Part shown: one piece after another, positions 16,871 to 25,848 of the stretch
How the letters are laid out: every line of letters starts with the position of its first letter
Position numbering within the stretch: the stretch's first letter is position 1
NCBI GenBank assembly: GCA_964369625.1
Contig: CAYJFC010000011.1
Span: 1-41,325, forward strand
Source: CAKOSP01 sp964369625
GTDB taxonomy: Bacteria; Bacillota_I; Bacilli_A; RF39; UBA660
Length of the DNA: 41,325 nucleotides
Reading direction: 5' to 3'
Notes under the pieces: generated by a model
Databases searched by the model: none
The model's input: only the letters and a program-made list of their open reading frames with translations
What the model was told of the DNA's origin: nothing
Program-made: the position numbers and the translations under genes

Positions 16871-17352
16871 TGATATTAGTTACACTAGGTACTCAAGATA
16901 AAAGTTTTGCTAGACTTTTAAAATCAATTGATGATTTAATAGATAAAAAAGTTATAAAAGATAAAGTAATAGTGCAAGCAGGTTATACAAAATATGAATC
17001 TAAGAATATGGAAATATTTGATTTTATAGCATATGATGATTTTAGTAAATTTATTAATGAATGTGATTTACTTATAACACATGGTGGGGTAGGATCAATA
17101 ACAACAGGACTTAAAAACAATAAAAAAGTTATTGTAGCCGCAAGGTTAAAAAAATTTGGAGAGCACACTAATGATCATCAATTACAAATTCAAAAATCTT
17201 TTGCTAGCAAAGGATATATATTAAGTTTAGATAATTTTGATAAATTAGGAGAACTTATAAAAAATATAAATAATTTTAAACCAAATAAATATAAAAGTAA
17301 TACTAAAAATATGATAAATCTATTAGAAAATTATATTAAAGAAGAGTGTTAG
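16870..17352 (+). CDS. Alg13/PssE-like glycosyltransferase subunit, 160 aa
   Basis: This is the catalytic half of a two-part GT28-family transferase; it works with the Alg14-like domain of the preceding protein. MILVTLGTQDKSFARLL is the typical start, and LLITHGGVGSITTGLKNNKK holds the nucleotide-sugar-binding GG motif. Length matches PssE/EpsF-type subunits (about 160). The start at 16870 is chosen because it gives the family N-terminus, overlaps the previous stop by one base and has GGGGTGG upstream; an in-frame GTG at 16858 lies inside the fused gene's last codons. The protein is cytosolic and would be recruited to the membrane by its partner. Confidence 0.9.
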   Translation: MILVTLGTQDKSFARLLKSIDDLIDKKVIKDKVIVQAGYTKYESKNMEIFDFIAYDDFSKFINECDLLITHGGVGSITTGLKNNKKVIVAARLKKFGEHTNDHQLQIQKSFASKGYILSLDNFDKLGELIKNINNFKPNKYKSNTKNMINLLENYIKEEC

Positions 17353-17365
17353 AAAAGAGTGTATA

Positions 17366-18253
17366 ATGAAAAAAATAGCAATAATGATGACTGTTCATAA
17401 TAATGTTAAGCAACTTAAAAGATTATGTAAAACTTTAGAAAATGATAATGTTTTTTTCTTTATACATGTGGATAAAAAAGCTGATATAAATCCATTTTTA
17501 GAAAATTTAAAAGATATAAAAAATATTAATATATATTCTAAAGAAAAAGTATATTGGGCTGATATTTCTCAGGTAGATGCTACAGTATTTTTGTTAAGTA
17601 AAATTATTAACTGCAATATTGATTATATTTTATTTATATCTGGCCAAGATTATTTAATAAAAGAAACTAACTTATTAAATAATATCGACATTACTAAAAA
17701 TTATTTAGAATGTGAAAAACTTCCTAATAAAGCTTGGGGAATTGATGGTAGGTGTAATAGATATAAATTCTATCACAATATTATAAACAATATATTTCCT
17801 TTTAAATTTAATCCTAGAAATAGATATTATATGTTTATAAATAGATCTTTAATTAAAATTCAAAAAACTTTTAAAGTTAATAAAAAATTTATAGAAAAGT
17901 ATATACCTTATAGTGGATCTAATTGGTTTAATATTAATATGGATGCTGCTAAATATATAGTTAATAATTATGAAAATGTAAGAAACTATTTTAAATATGT
18001 TCAGTTTCCAGATGAGATGGTAATACAAACAATGCTTAAAAATAGTGCATTTAAAAACAGTGTTATTAATGATAGTTTAAGATATGTAGACTGGGTAACA
18101 GGTCCAGAAGAACCTAGAACTCTTACATATGAAGATTATGATAAATTATTAAATGCTGCTGAGAAAGTAATATTTGCTAGAAAATTCGATACTAAAAAAG
18201 ATGAAAAAATACTTGATATGCTAGATAAAATAAGAGGTGAAAAAAATGAATAA
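17366..18253 (+). CDS. GT14 (core-2/I-branching type) glycosyltransferase, 295 aa
   Basis: This inverting transferase resembles bacterial members of the Branch family (beta-1,6-N-acetylglucosaminyltransferase or xylosyltransferase-like). Family features are MMTVHNNVKQLKRL at the start, FFFIHVDKKAD (about 30-41), the KVYWADISQVDAT segment, DYILFISGQDYLI, GSNWFNINMDAAKYI and QFPDEMVIQTML. The last is the PDE motif region that carries the catalytic acid in this family. It has no membrane segment. It lies 13 bases after the Alg13-like gene and overlaps the flippase gene. It probably adds a side branch or a backbone GlcNAc-type sugar; specificity is not readable. Confidence 0.87.
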   Translation: MKKIAIMMTVHNNVKQLKRLCKTLENDNVFFFIHVDKKADINPFLENLKDIKNINIYSKEKVYWADISQVDATVFLLSKIINCNIDYILFISGQDYLIKETNLLNNIDITKNYLECEKLPNKAWGIDGRCNRYKFYHNIINNIFPFKFNPRNRYYMFINRSLIKIQKTFKVNKKFIEKYIPYSGSNWFNINMDAAKYIVNNYENVRNYFKYVQFPDEMVIQTMLKNSAFKNSVINDSLRYVDWVTGPEEPRTLTYEDYDKLLNAAEKVIFARKFDTKKDEKILDMLDKIRGEKNE

Positions 18254-19700
18254 AGTTACTAAAAATTATTTTTATAATATTTTATATCATGTAATAAGTT
18301 TATTAACACCGTTAATTACAGCGCCGTATGTTACAAGAGTTCTTGGTGCAGATTTAGTAGGAACTTCTAATTTTGCTTTTTCAATTGTTTATTGGTTTAT
18401 ACTAGTTGGAATGCTAGGTATTAGAATATATGGTAATAAAGAAATAGCAAAATGTAAAGATGATAGAGAAAAAAGAAATAAAACGTTTACTGAAATATTT
18501 TCTTTGCAATTAATATGGTTAGGATTAATAACAGTAGTTTATTACTTAGCATTTTCATTTATTAACATAGATTATAAAACGGTTATATTAATTTATGGTA
18601 TTACAGCAATAGCTACATCTTTTGACATATCTTGGCTTTTTGTAGGAGTTCAAGATTTTAAAAAAATAACTATTAGAGATTTAACTGTAAAAGCAGTTAA
18701 TATAGCTGCATTATTTTTGTTTATTAAAACTGTAGATGACTTCATACTATATGTAATATTTTCAAATGTTTTTTATTTATTATCGCAAACAATTATGTGG
18801 ATTAGTATTAAGGAATACGTATCATTTAAATTTAAATATTTTAAATTTAGTGAAATAAAAAAACATATTAAACCTAATTTACTTTTATTTATACCACAGC
18901 TTGCAATTAGTATATATAGTATGTTAGATCAGACAATGCTTGGAATATTAAGTAGTGATATAAGTGAAGTAGGTTATTATGGATATGCACATAAATTTGT
19001 AAATATGTTTTTATTTGTAACTACCTCAGTAGGAACGGTAATGCTTCCTTTTGTTGCTAGATTAAAAGAAGAAAAGAATATTGAAGAAATAAAAAAATAT
19101 GTAAAAAAATCATTTCGAGTAATACTTTTTATATCAATACCAATGGCTATTGGACTAGCTGTTGTAAGTCCATTTGTTATTCCTTGGTTTTTAACAGAAA
19201 GCTTTACAAAAACGGGATATTTAATTAGTTTAATGAGTCCAGTAATTATATTTATATCTTTATCTAGTGTAACAGGAATGCAGTTTTTAATACCACTTGA
19301 TAGAACTAAAGAGTATACTATTTCAGTAACAATTAGTTGTATATTGAATTTCATATTGAATTTAATACTAATTAATTTTATAGATTCTTTTGGTGCTGCA
19401 ATTGCAACGCTTTTAGCAGAAGCTTTAGTATTTATAATTCAATTATATTTTGTTAGAAAAGACAATTTATTTAATGGTTCACTTAAATATGTTATAAGAT
19501 ATTTATTATTTGCAGGAGTAATGGGATCAATTATATTAATAATTGGATTATTAATGGGTGTAGGATATTTAACCTTGATAATTCAAGTAGTTGTTGGACT
19601 TTTAATATATGGAAGTTTAATAATAATGTCTAAGGATGAAACTTTTAAAGAACTTTTAAAATTTTTAAAAAAGTCTAGTAAAGGAGAAAAAAATGCTTAA
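18246..19700 (+). CDS. Wzx-type polysaccharide flippase (MOP superfamily), 484 aa
   Basis: It moves undecaprenyl-PP-linked repeat units across the membrane. About 14 membrane helices are visible over 484 residues, the usual Wzx size. The N-terminus (NYFYNILYHVISLLTPLITA) and PYVTRVLGADLVGTSNFAFS match RfbX/Wzx proteins. The later segment LLLFIPQLAISIYSMLDQTMLG is the second-half signature. The start at 18246 uses AGAGGTG upstream and overlaps the previous gene by eight bases; an in-frame GTG at 18237 is rejected because it lies within that ribosome site. It overlaps the next GT2 gene by eight bases, indicating tight coupling. Confidence 0.93.
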   Translation: MNKVTKNYFYNILYHVISLLTPLITAPYVTRVLGADLVGTSNFAFSIVYWFILVGMLGIRIYGNKEIAKCKDDREKRNKTFTEIFSLQLIWLGLITVVYYLAFSFINIDYKTVILIYGITAIATSFDISWLFVGVQDFKKITIRDLTVKAVNIAALFLFIKTVDDFILYVIFSNVFYLLSQTIMWISIKEYVSFKFKYFKFSEIKKHIKPNLLLFIPQLAISIYSMLDQTMLGILSSDISEVGYYGYAHKFVNMFLFVTTSVGTVMLPFVARLKEEKNIEEIKKYVKKSFRVILFISIPMAIGLAVVSPFVIPWFLTESFTKTGYLISLMSPVIIFISLSSVTGMQFLIPLDRTKEYTISVTISCILNFILNLILINFIDSFGAAIATLLAEALVFIIQLYFVRKDNLFNGSLKYVIRYLLFAGVMGSIILIIGLLMGVGYLTLIIQVVVGLLIYGSLIIMSKDETFKELLKFLKKSSKGEKNA

Positions 19701-20640
19701 ATATAGTATTATAATACCAATTTATAACGTAGAAAAACATTTAAGTAAATGCCTTGATTCTTTGGTAAATCAAACATATTCTAATTTAGAAATAATATTA
19801 GTAAATGATGGAACAAAAGATAATAGCGAAAGTATAGTATTAGAGTATACAAAAAAATATGATAATATCATTTATATAAAAAAAGAAAATGGGGGACAAG
19901 GTAGTGCTAGAAATTTAGGGTTAACTAAAGCTACAGGAGATTATATTTCTTTTGTTGATAGTGATGATTATGTAGAAAAAAATATGTATGAAGTAATAAA
20001 TGATACTTTACTCAAAAACAAATATGATATATTAATATTTGATTGTTATGAAATTAGTGCGGACAGTAAAAAAATAGTAGAAATGTTCAAAAAAATGGCT
20101 AGTGATAATATTAAAAATTATATAATATCACCTGCAGGACCATGGAATAAAATTTATTCTAATAAATTTATAAATAACATTAAATTTTTAGAAAATTATA
20201 TATACGAGGATTTAGCGGTTATCCCATCACTTGCAAATTATGCAAAAAATATTGGATATATAAATAAACCTTTATATAATTATATTATTCATGAAAATAG
20301 CACTATGAGACAAAGTGAATATAATGAAAAATTATTACATATATTTTATGTGCTTGAACATTTATCTAATTTATTTATAAAAGAATCTAATTATGAAAAA
20401 TATAAAGAAGAAATAGAGTATATATATATAGAAAACTTATTACATGGTGCTGCTTTAAGATTTTTAAAATATGAAGAAGGTATAAATAGTCTAAATAAAA
20501 TTGTTGATATAATGAAAGAAAAATATCCTAAATATAGACAAAATAAATATTTTAAAAAAGAGTCATTTAAATATAAAATTATGTGTTATCTTGTAATGAA
20601 AAAGAAATATAAATTACTAAAAAAATTATTAAAAATATAA
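19693..20640 (+). CDS. Family 2 glycosyltransferase, 315 aa
   Basis: This is an inverting GT-A transferase. The start SIIIPIYNVEKHLSKCLDSL, NLEIILVNDGTKDNS, GGQGSARNLGLTKA and FVDSDDYVE (DxD-type metal site near residue 97) are classic. The C-terminal third is basic and helical, ending with repeated KKYKLLKKLLKI, which may touch the membrane. AAGGAG is six to seven bases before the ATG, which lies within the end of wzx. It resembles the other three GT2 proteins of this window in overall plan. Donor and acceptor are unknown. Confidence 0.9.
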   Translation: MLKYSIIIPIYNVEKHLSKCLDSLVNQTYSNLEIILVNDGTKDNSESIVLEYTKKYDNIIYIKKENGGQGSARNLGLTKATGDYISFVDSDDYVEKNMYEVINDTLLKNKYDILIFDCYEISADSKKIVEMFKKMASDNIKNYIISPAGPWNKIYSNKFINNIKFLENYIYEDLAVIPSLANYAKNIGYINKPLYNYIIHENSTMRQSEYNEKLLHIFYVLEHLSNLFIKESNYEKYKEEIEYIYIENLLHGAALRFLKYEEGINSLNKIVDIMKEKYPKYRQNKYFKKESFKYKIMCYLVMKKKYKLLKKLLKI

Positions 20641-20650
20641 GGGAGTAAAG

Positions 20651-21802
20651 ATGAAAAAAATATTATTTGTAGTAGATGATCAAAAAATAGGTGGAGTTTC
20701 AATTGTTTTAAGAGAAATACTTTCTAAAATAGACAAAGTAAATAATAGAATTGATTTACTTATTTTAAACAATGAAGGTGATTGTTTAAATAATATAAGC
20801 AATATAAATTATTTAGAATCTATACCATTTTATACAGTGTGTAATAAAAGTTTAAAAGAAGTTCTAAAAAGTAATAATATTATAAATATATTAAAAAAAA
20901 TACAATTAATATTTTTAATGAAAACTGGCCTTATTAAAAATAAAATAAAACAAAATAGAAAAAAAATTCTAAAAGATAATTATGATGTAGAAATAGCTTA
21001 CAAAGATGGATTTTGTACTGTTTTTACAGCAGCTGGTGATTCAAAGAAAAAAATAACTTTTTTGCACACTGATTATTCAAATAATAATCCTGCAAAAAAA
21101 TATTATAAAACATTTCAAAATAGCATTAATACATTAGATGTAGTAGTAGCAATAAGTGAAGATATAAAAAATAAATTTAATGAAATTTATGGAGTTAAAG
21201 ATAAAACAATAGTTATAAATAACTATATGGATAAAGACAAAATTATTAGTAAGTCAAATGAAGAGAATATAAAGTATAACTCTAAATTAGAATTTATTAC
21301 GGTTGGAAGATTTCATCCAGTAAAAGGATATGATAGATTAATTGAAGTTTTTCACAAATTAAATAAGGAGTTATTACTTAAGGATGTTCATTTAACAATG
21401 ATAGGTGACGGCGATATAAAAAGTGATATTGAAAATAAAATTAAGGAATATAATTTAAATAATTATATTAGTTTAATGGGTCTTAAAAAAAATCCTTATC
21501 CTTACATAAAACAAGCTGATTGTATGATAATTTCTAGCCTATCAGAAGGTTATCCATTAACAATAATTGAATCTATGACGCTAAATACACCAGTATTTAC
21601 ATTAGATTTCAGTAGTGCCAAAGAAATGATTAGTCAAGGCGTTACTGGAATTATTAAGGATAACAGCATAGATGGTTTATATGATGGATTAATAGAAATA
21701 ATTGATAATCCAAATATACTTAATGGTATTAAATTAAATTTAGAGAAAACAAAAAATGATGGAAAGGAAATAATAGTAAAAATAGAAAAGTTATGGAAAT
21801 AA
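20651..21802 (+). CDS. Family 4 glycosyltransferase, 383 aa
   Basis: This is a retaining GT-B fold enzyme. KKILFVVDDQKIGGVSIVL gives the N-terminal lobe. FITVGRFHPVKGYDRLIEVF (about 215-234), MIGDGDIKSDIE and MIISSLSEGYPLTIIESMTL with the E-x7-E motif give the C-terminal lobe. It has no membrane helices. AAGGGAG lies before the ATG. Its last ten bases overlap the next gene. It is the second GT4 of the operon and, with the GT2, GT14 and Alg13-like enzymes, contributes one linkage of the repeat unit. Confidence 0.9.
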   Translation: MKKILFVVDDQKIGGVSIVLREILSKIDKVNNRIDLLILNNEGDCLNNISNINYLESIPFYTVCNKSLKEVLKSNNIINILKKIQLIFLMKTGLIKNKIKQNRKKILKDNYDVEIAYKDGFCTVFTAAGDSKKKITFLHTDYSNNNPAKKYYKTFQNSINTLDVVVAISEDIKNKFNEIYGVKDKTIVINNYMDKDKIISKSNEENIKYNSKLEFITVGRFHPVKGYDRLIEVFHKLNKELLLKDVHLTMIGDGDIKSDIENKIKEYNLNNYISLMGLKKNPYPYIKQADCMIISSLSEGYPLTIIESMTLNTPVFTLDFSSAKEMISQGVTGIIKDNSIDGLYDGLIEIIDNPNILNGIKLNLEKTKNDGKEIIVKIEKLWK

Positions 21803-23289
21803 GAAATGAAAAAACTTTAAATATTGCAAAAAAAATATTAATTATATTTTTAATAATTCAACCACTTTTAGATATTTATTATTTATATAGTGATACTGTA
21901 ATGAATTTTGTTGGATTTTCTCCATCAACCATTATTAGAATGATTATGATTTTTATACTTTTTGTATTAGTAATTGTGAGTTTTAAAATAAATAAAAATT
22001 ATAAATGGTTTATAATATATGGATTTTTATTAATAATATATTTTATATTTCATCATATAAATGCTCAAAATTTTAATAATATCATAGGGACATATAATTA
22101 TAGTATTATAGAAGAAGCATTTTATATTGTTAGAATGGTTCTTCCTTTAGTGGTAGCTTATGTTACATATAATATAAATTTATCATCAAAACAAATAGAA
22201 AAAATATTTTATTGGATAGTATTTATTATCTCATCATTTGTTATAATTACTAATATATTTAAAATATCACTTCCTAGTTATGGAACAAATGAACAAATGA
22301 TTACTGCAAATATATTTAGTTGGTTTAATACTTCTTCAATGTATACCAATGTTGATATATCTTCACGTGGTTTATTTATGTCTGCTAATCAGTTAGCAGC
22401 ACTGCTTATTATGACAATGCCTGTAATAATATATTATATTTTTAAAAATAAAAAAAATGCATTATTTATATTGTTATTACTGCAAATAATTACTTGTTTA
22501 ATGCTTGGTACAAGAGTTTCATCTTATGGATGGTTAGCTATAATGATTGTTATGTTTATAATATATATATTTATGGTATTTGTGAAAAAAGCAGAAAATT
22601 TCGATAAAAAAATGATATTAAAATACATAGCTGTATTAGTATTGATGTTTGCATTACTTCAAATTTCTCCAATTCAGTATCGCAAATTTGCAGATGATTA
22701 TGCTGATTTATCAACAGAAATGGATAATAGTGATGTGAACCCTAAAACATTTAGTACTGAAAAACAAATAGAATTTATAAAAGAAAATTATGATGATTAT
22801 CTGTTGTCAGAAGAATTTGTAGAAAAAATTTATAATTACGAAAAAAATCCAGAATTCTGGATAGATGTTATGTCACTTCCATATTTAGAGCGTAGTGATA
22901 ATAGACTCATAGAAAATTATATTATGGATGATATTTATTTGCAAAACGATAATAATTTAGATAAATTTTTTGGCCTTAGTTTTTCAAGACTTAGAAGTGG
23001 TGGATTTTATTTAGAACATGATTTTTTAGTTCATTTTTATACCTTAGGAGTAATTGGTAGCTTATTATTAGTTTATCCATATTTAATATTAATTGCAATA
23101 TCTATATTTATAATATTTAAAAGATATAAAGCCAAATTTAATCTAGAGATTATTACACTTATATTTTCACTTACTTTAATGTGTTTTATAGCAATATTAT
23201 CAGGAAGTGTACTTGATCAATTGTTAATAACATTAATAGGTGGTTTTATAGCGGGAAGTTTAGTGAGGAAATTATATGAAAAAAATTAG
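21793..23289 (+). CDS. Second Wzy-like polymerase/O-antigen ligase family membrane protein, 498 aa
   Basis: About eleven or twelve membrane helices are visible (IAKKILIIFLIIQPLLDIYY near the start). A large soluble loop of roughly 140 residues (about 300-420) lies near the C-terminal side, as in Wzy polymerases and WaaL-type ligases. SRGLFMSANQLAALLIMTMP resembles the conserved Wzy/ligase segment; the first Wzy in this operon has the counterpart IGLFYSANEISAILSIILP. It starts inside the preceding GT4 gene and overlaps the next by 14 bases. With two such proteins in one operon, one may polymerise and the other ligate or extend a second polymer; sequence alone does not separate these roles. Confidence 0.85.
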   Translation: MEIRNEKTLNIAKKILIIFLIIQPLLDIYYLYSDTVMNFVGFSPSTIIRMIMIFILFVLVIVSFKINKNYKWFIIYGFLLIIYFIFHHINAQNFNNIIGTYNYSIIEEAFYIVRMVLPLVVAYVTYNINLSSKQIEKIFYWIVFIISSFVIITNIFKISLPSYGTNEQMITANIFSWFNTSSMYTNVDISSRGLFMSANQLAALLIMTMPVIIYYIFKNKKNALFILLLLQIITCLMLGTRVSSYGWLAIMIVMFIIYIFMVFVKKAENFDKKMILKYIAVLVLMFALLQISPIQYRKFADDYADLSTEMDNSDVNPKTFSTEKQIEFIKENYDDYLLSEEFVEKIYNYEKNPEFWIDVMSLPYLERSDNRLIENYIMDDIYLQNDNNLDKFFGLSFSRLRSGGFYLEHDFLVHFYTLGVIGSLLLVYPYLILIAISIFIIFKRYKAKFNLEIITLIFSLTLMCFIAILSGSVLDQLLITLIGGFIAGSLVRKLYEKN

Positions 23290-24232
23290 TATCATAGTGC
23301 CAGTATATAATGTAGAAAAATATTTGAATAAATGTTTGAATTCGCTTGTTAACCAAACTATAGATAATTATGAAATAATTGTTATAAACGATGGTTCACC
23401 AGATAATAGTCAAAAAATAATTGACGATTACGCCCAAAATTATCCAAATATTATTAAGGCATTTACTAAAGTAAATGGTGGACTTAGTAGTGCTAGAAAT
23501 TATGGACTTGAAAAGGCAGTAGGTGAGTATGTAGCTTTTGTTGATAGCGATGATTATGTTGACCATGAAATGTTTGAAGAAATGTATGATAAAGCATTTT
23601 TAGAGAATTTTGATGTAGTGGCATGTAATATGAATTATATATATAAAACAAAAGAGGTTGTAGTTACTTCATCATTTAAAAGTGATTTATATAATGAAAA
23701 TGATATAAGAGAATCATTAATATCTATATATCCTGCGATATGTAATAAAATATATAAAAAAATATTATTTGATGATATAAAATTTAAAGAAGGTATATGG
23801 TATGAGGATGTGGAACTGACATACCGATTATTTTCTAAGGTAAAAAGACTTGGTGTTATTAATAAAGCATATTATCAATATTTACAAAGAGATAATTCAA
23901 TAACATATACATTTAATGAAAAGGTATTTGATTATATAAGTAACTGGGAAAGTATCATAGATTATTATAAAGTTAATAATCTATATGATAAATATAAATT
24001 AGAGTTAGAATATTCTAATATAAGATATTTATATGCTACAATGGTAAAAGCCCTTGCTCATATAGATGATAAACAGTTATTTGAAGATACAGTAAATAAA
24101 TGTATTATATATGTTAAACAAAATTATCCTAACTTTAGAAAAAATAAATATTTTTATACTTCTTTAAAAGGTATATACTTATTATTGTTTAATAAAAAAA
24201 TTGCAAATCTAATATATAAATCAAAACACTAA
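23276..24232 (+). CDS. Family 2 glycosyltransferase, 318 aa
   Basis: This is a GT-A fold enzyme with ISIIVPVYNVEKYLNKCLNS at the N-terminus, IIVINDGSPDNSQ, GGLSSARNYGLEKA and FVDSDDYVDHEMFE as the metal-binding site. WYEDVELTYRLFSK (about 180-193) is the ED-type acceptor/catalytic motif of capsule GT2 enzymes. It is the last gene of the operon: a terminator begins four bases after its stop. GTGAGG lies upstream of the ATG, within the end of the preceding gene. Confidence 0.9.
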   Translation: MKKISIIVPVYNVEKYLNKCLNSLVNQTIDNYEIIVINDGSPDNSQKIIDDYAQNYPNIIKAFTKVNGGLSSARNYGLEKAVGEYVAFVDSDDYVDHEMFEEMYDKAFLENFDVVACNMNYIYKTKEVVVTSSFKSDLYNENDIRESLISIYPAICNKIYKKILFDDIKFKEGIWYEDVELTYRLFSKVKRLGVINKAYYQYLQRDNSITYTFNEKVFDYISNWESIIDYYKVNNLYDKYKLELEYSNIRYLYATMVKALAHIDDKQLFEDTVNKCIIYVKQNYPNFRKNKYFYTSLKGIYLLLFNKKIANLIYKSKH

Positions 24233-24235
24233 TGT

Positions 24236-24263
24236 AAAATATAATGTAAAATTATATTTTTTT
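24236..24263 (+). terminator. Terminator of the polysaccharide operon
   Basis: AAAATATAAT (24236-24245) and ATTATATTTT (24251-24260) form a perfect 10-bp stem with a 5-base loop and then TTT. A second T-run follows (TTGTTTTTTTTTG). The stem is AT-only. Confidence 0.6.
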
Positions 24264-24319
24264 CTTGTTTTTTTTTGTGAAAACTAATAAAATTAATAAT
24301 GCACGTGAGGTAGAAAATA

Positions 24320-24391
24320 ATGAATAAACAATCTATAATTATATGTACTATATTAAGTTTACTAGTAATTGTATTAATATTAAATTTCTAA
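24320..24391 (+). CDS. Tiny hydrophobic membrane peptide, 23 aa
   Basis: MNKQSIIICTILSLLVIVLI followed by LNF is one membrane helix with a short charged N-terminus. GTGAGG lies about ten bases before the ATG. It falls between the operon terminator and the strong promoter at 24395. No clear promoter was found for it. It resembles small single-helix membrane peptides or holin-like toxins only in general form. Confidence 0.35.
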   Translation: MNKQSIIICTILSLLVIVLILNF

Positions 24392-24394
24392 AAT

Positions 24395-24423
24395 TTGACA
24401 AAATGTATCAAATATGATATAAT
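24395..24423 (+). promoter_or_regulatory. Consensus promoter TTGACA-N17-TATAAT with extended -10
   Basis: Both hexamers are perfect, the spacer is exactly 17 and TGA precedes the -10. It is the closest match to the vegetative consensus in this window. It drives the 58-aa gene at 24450. Confidence 0.85.
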
Positions 24424-24449
24424 TCTCTTATATATCGGGGGGTATTAAA

Positions 24450-24626
24450 ATGATTGTATCAAAAAATGTTCTTATGGGTAAATATATTTTAGAAGCTGTA
24501 GTAGCTTTTGCACTTATATTAATATCTATTCCTATATGGAATAATTTAAATGAACATGATTATGCTCAAATAGCAGAGCATTATGAAAATTATGAAGCTA
24601 TAAGTTATAATGAAATACAAAAGTAA
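24450..24626 (+). CDS. Small single-span membrane protein, 58 aa, highly expressed orphan
   Basis: I do not recognise this protein. GGGGGG lies about eight bases before ATG 24450. The protein has a short N-terminus (MIVSKNVLMGK), one membrane helix (about 11-30, YILEAVVAFALILISIPIW) and an acidic outside or inside tail (NEHDYAQIAEHYENYEAISY). It has a near-perfect promoter and its own terminator, so it is a monocistronic, probably abundant protein. The helix starts with a Gly-Lys and a Glu five residues later, vaguely like prepilin N-termini, but there is no Phe at +1 and no supporting genes. It sits just before three secreted TasA-like proteins. Confidence 0.75.
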   Translation: MIVSKNVLMGKYILEAVVAFALILISIPIWNNLNEHDYAQIAEHYENYEAISYNEIQK

Positions 24627-24645
24627 AAAACTTTTGTATTTTTTT
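24615..24645 (+). terminator. Terminator of the 58-aa gene
   Basis: ATACAAAAGT (24615-24624) pairs perfectly with ACTTTTGTAT (24630-24639), loop AAAAA, followed by TTTTTT. The stop codon lies in the loop side of the stem. Confidence 0.85.
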
Positions 24646-24654
24646 GTTTAATAA

Positions 24655-24683
24655 TTGTACATCTATATATTTTATGTTAAAAT
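24655..24683 (+). promoter_or_regulatory. Promoter of the TasA-like cluster
   Basis: TTGTAC (24655-24660), a 17-base spacer and TAAAAT (24678-24683), with TGT directly before the -10. It lies 27 bases before ATG 24711. Confidence 0.65.
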
Positions 24684-24710
24684 TAAAATAAGAGTAAGGT
24701 GAATAACTAA

Positions 24711-25844
24711 ATGAAAATAATCAGTAGTTTAAAAAAAGAATCTATAATTATGTTAATATGTGTTATTTGTTTAACTATAACATCATTAGGTTTTTCATAT
24801 GCAGTATTTTTTGATATTGATACAAGTGAATCAGAGCAGTCAATAGTAGCTGGTAGTTTAATAGTTGATTATGGTTCATCTTCTACATCAATAACGGATA
24901 ATAATTTAGTACCAACACCAGATGATATTGCTTTAAATAGTGTAGCTCAAAGTACTATATACTTACAAAATAACGGAACAATAGATTCTGGTGTTGTTTT
25001 AACAATAGGTTACGATTATGATGCATTTGTAAATGACTATGGAGAATCTACAACTGAAAAATTAATACCACTTGAATTTCTAAATATGGCTTTATTTGAA
25101 TATGATACTGTAAACTCTACAAATGTTCAAATAAGTGAAATAATAGATTTAGGTAATTTACCTATAAATGAAATGGATACATCGGATTTCACAAGTGCAA
25201 CTCATGTTTTTTTCAAAGATACTATTGAAAAAAGCTCATCTGGCAGTAATGCTAAAACTTATGTAATAAAAATATGGTTAGATGAATTTGCACCTGAATA
25301 TTTATCAAATTATAAACTTTATTTAAAAATAAATGTTTTATCAGAAGTTAAAGATGCATATACTAATTATAATATAAATGGAAATCTTAAAAATGGCAAT
25401 AATGATAATTTAGCTGGGGCGACAATAAGTTTATTAAACGGATCATATAAAGCAGTAACTGATTCATCAGGTAATTATAGTTTAAATGGTTTATCAGAAG
25501 GTATTTACCTTATGAATATAACGGAATCAAACGGTAATACATATCAAGGTACATTTGAACTTTTAGAAAAGGATTTTCAATCACTTAACAAATACAACAA
25601 TTCACATGTAGTAAGTGCAGGTAATAATTTAACAACAATTGCCTATACATATGCAACAACTACAGAGCAGTTAAGGAATGTTAATAACTATGTACGTAAT
25701 TCACATGAAGCTACATTAACTAATGGTAGTGCAGTCATTATCCCAAATGTGTATCAAATTGTAGGTGGCAGTGATGATGTTATATCAGGAGTTAATATTG
25801 TGGTTAATAACAATATTATAAGTTCGGTGAATATAAATGGGTGA
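24711..25844 (+). CDS. Secreted TasA/camelysin-like protein with Cna-B-like and LysM-like parts, 377 aa
   Basis: An N-terminal hydrophobic segment (about 12-32) ends in GFSYAVFFDIDTSES, resembling the SipW-dependent signal region of TasA/camelysin proteins. A beta-rich first domain (about 33-215) is followed by a carboxypeptidase-regulatory/Cna-B-like module (about 220-285, with GATISLLNGSYKAVTDSSG). The last part (about 293-345) has AGNNLTTIAYTYATTTEQLR and later AVIIPNVYQIV, which looks like a degenerate LysM motif. The protein would lie outside the cell, perhaps bound to wall glycan. AAGGTG lies nine bases before the ATG. The next gene begins five bases after its stop, so they form one operon. 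The domain names rest on motif resemblance, not on a search. Confidence 0.72.
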   Translation: MKIISSLKKESIIMLICVICLTITSLGFSYAVFFDIDTSESEQSIVAGSLIVDYGSSSTSITDNNLVPTPDDIALNSVAQSTIYLQNNGTIDSGVVLTIGYDYDAFVNDYGESTTEKLIPLEFLNMALFEYDTVNSTNVQISEIIDLGNLPINEMDTSDFTSATHVFFKDTIEKSSSGSNAKTYVIKIWLDEFAPEYLSNYKLYLKINVLSEVKDAYTNYNINGNLKNGNNDNLAGATISLLNGSYKAVTDSSGNYSLNGLSEGIYLMNITESNGNTYQGTFELLEKDFQSLNKYNNSHVVSAGNNLTTIAYTYATTTEQLRNVNNYVRNSHEATLTNGSAVIIPNVYQIVGGSDDVISGVNIVVNNNIISSVNING

Positions 25845-25848
25845 TAAA

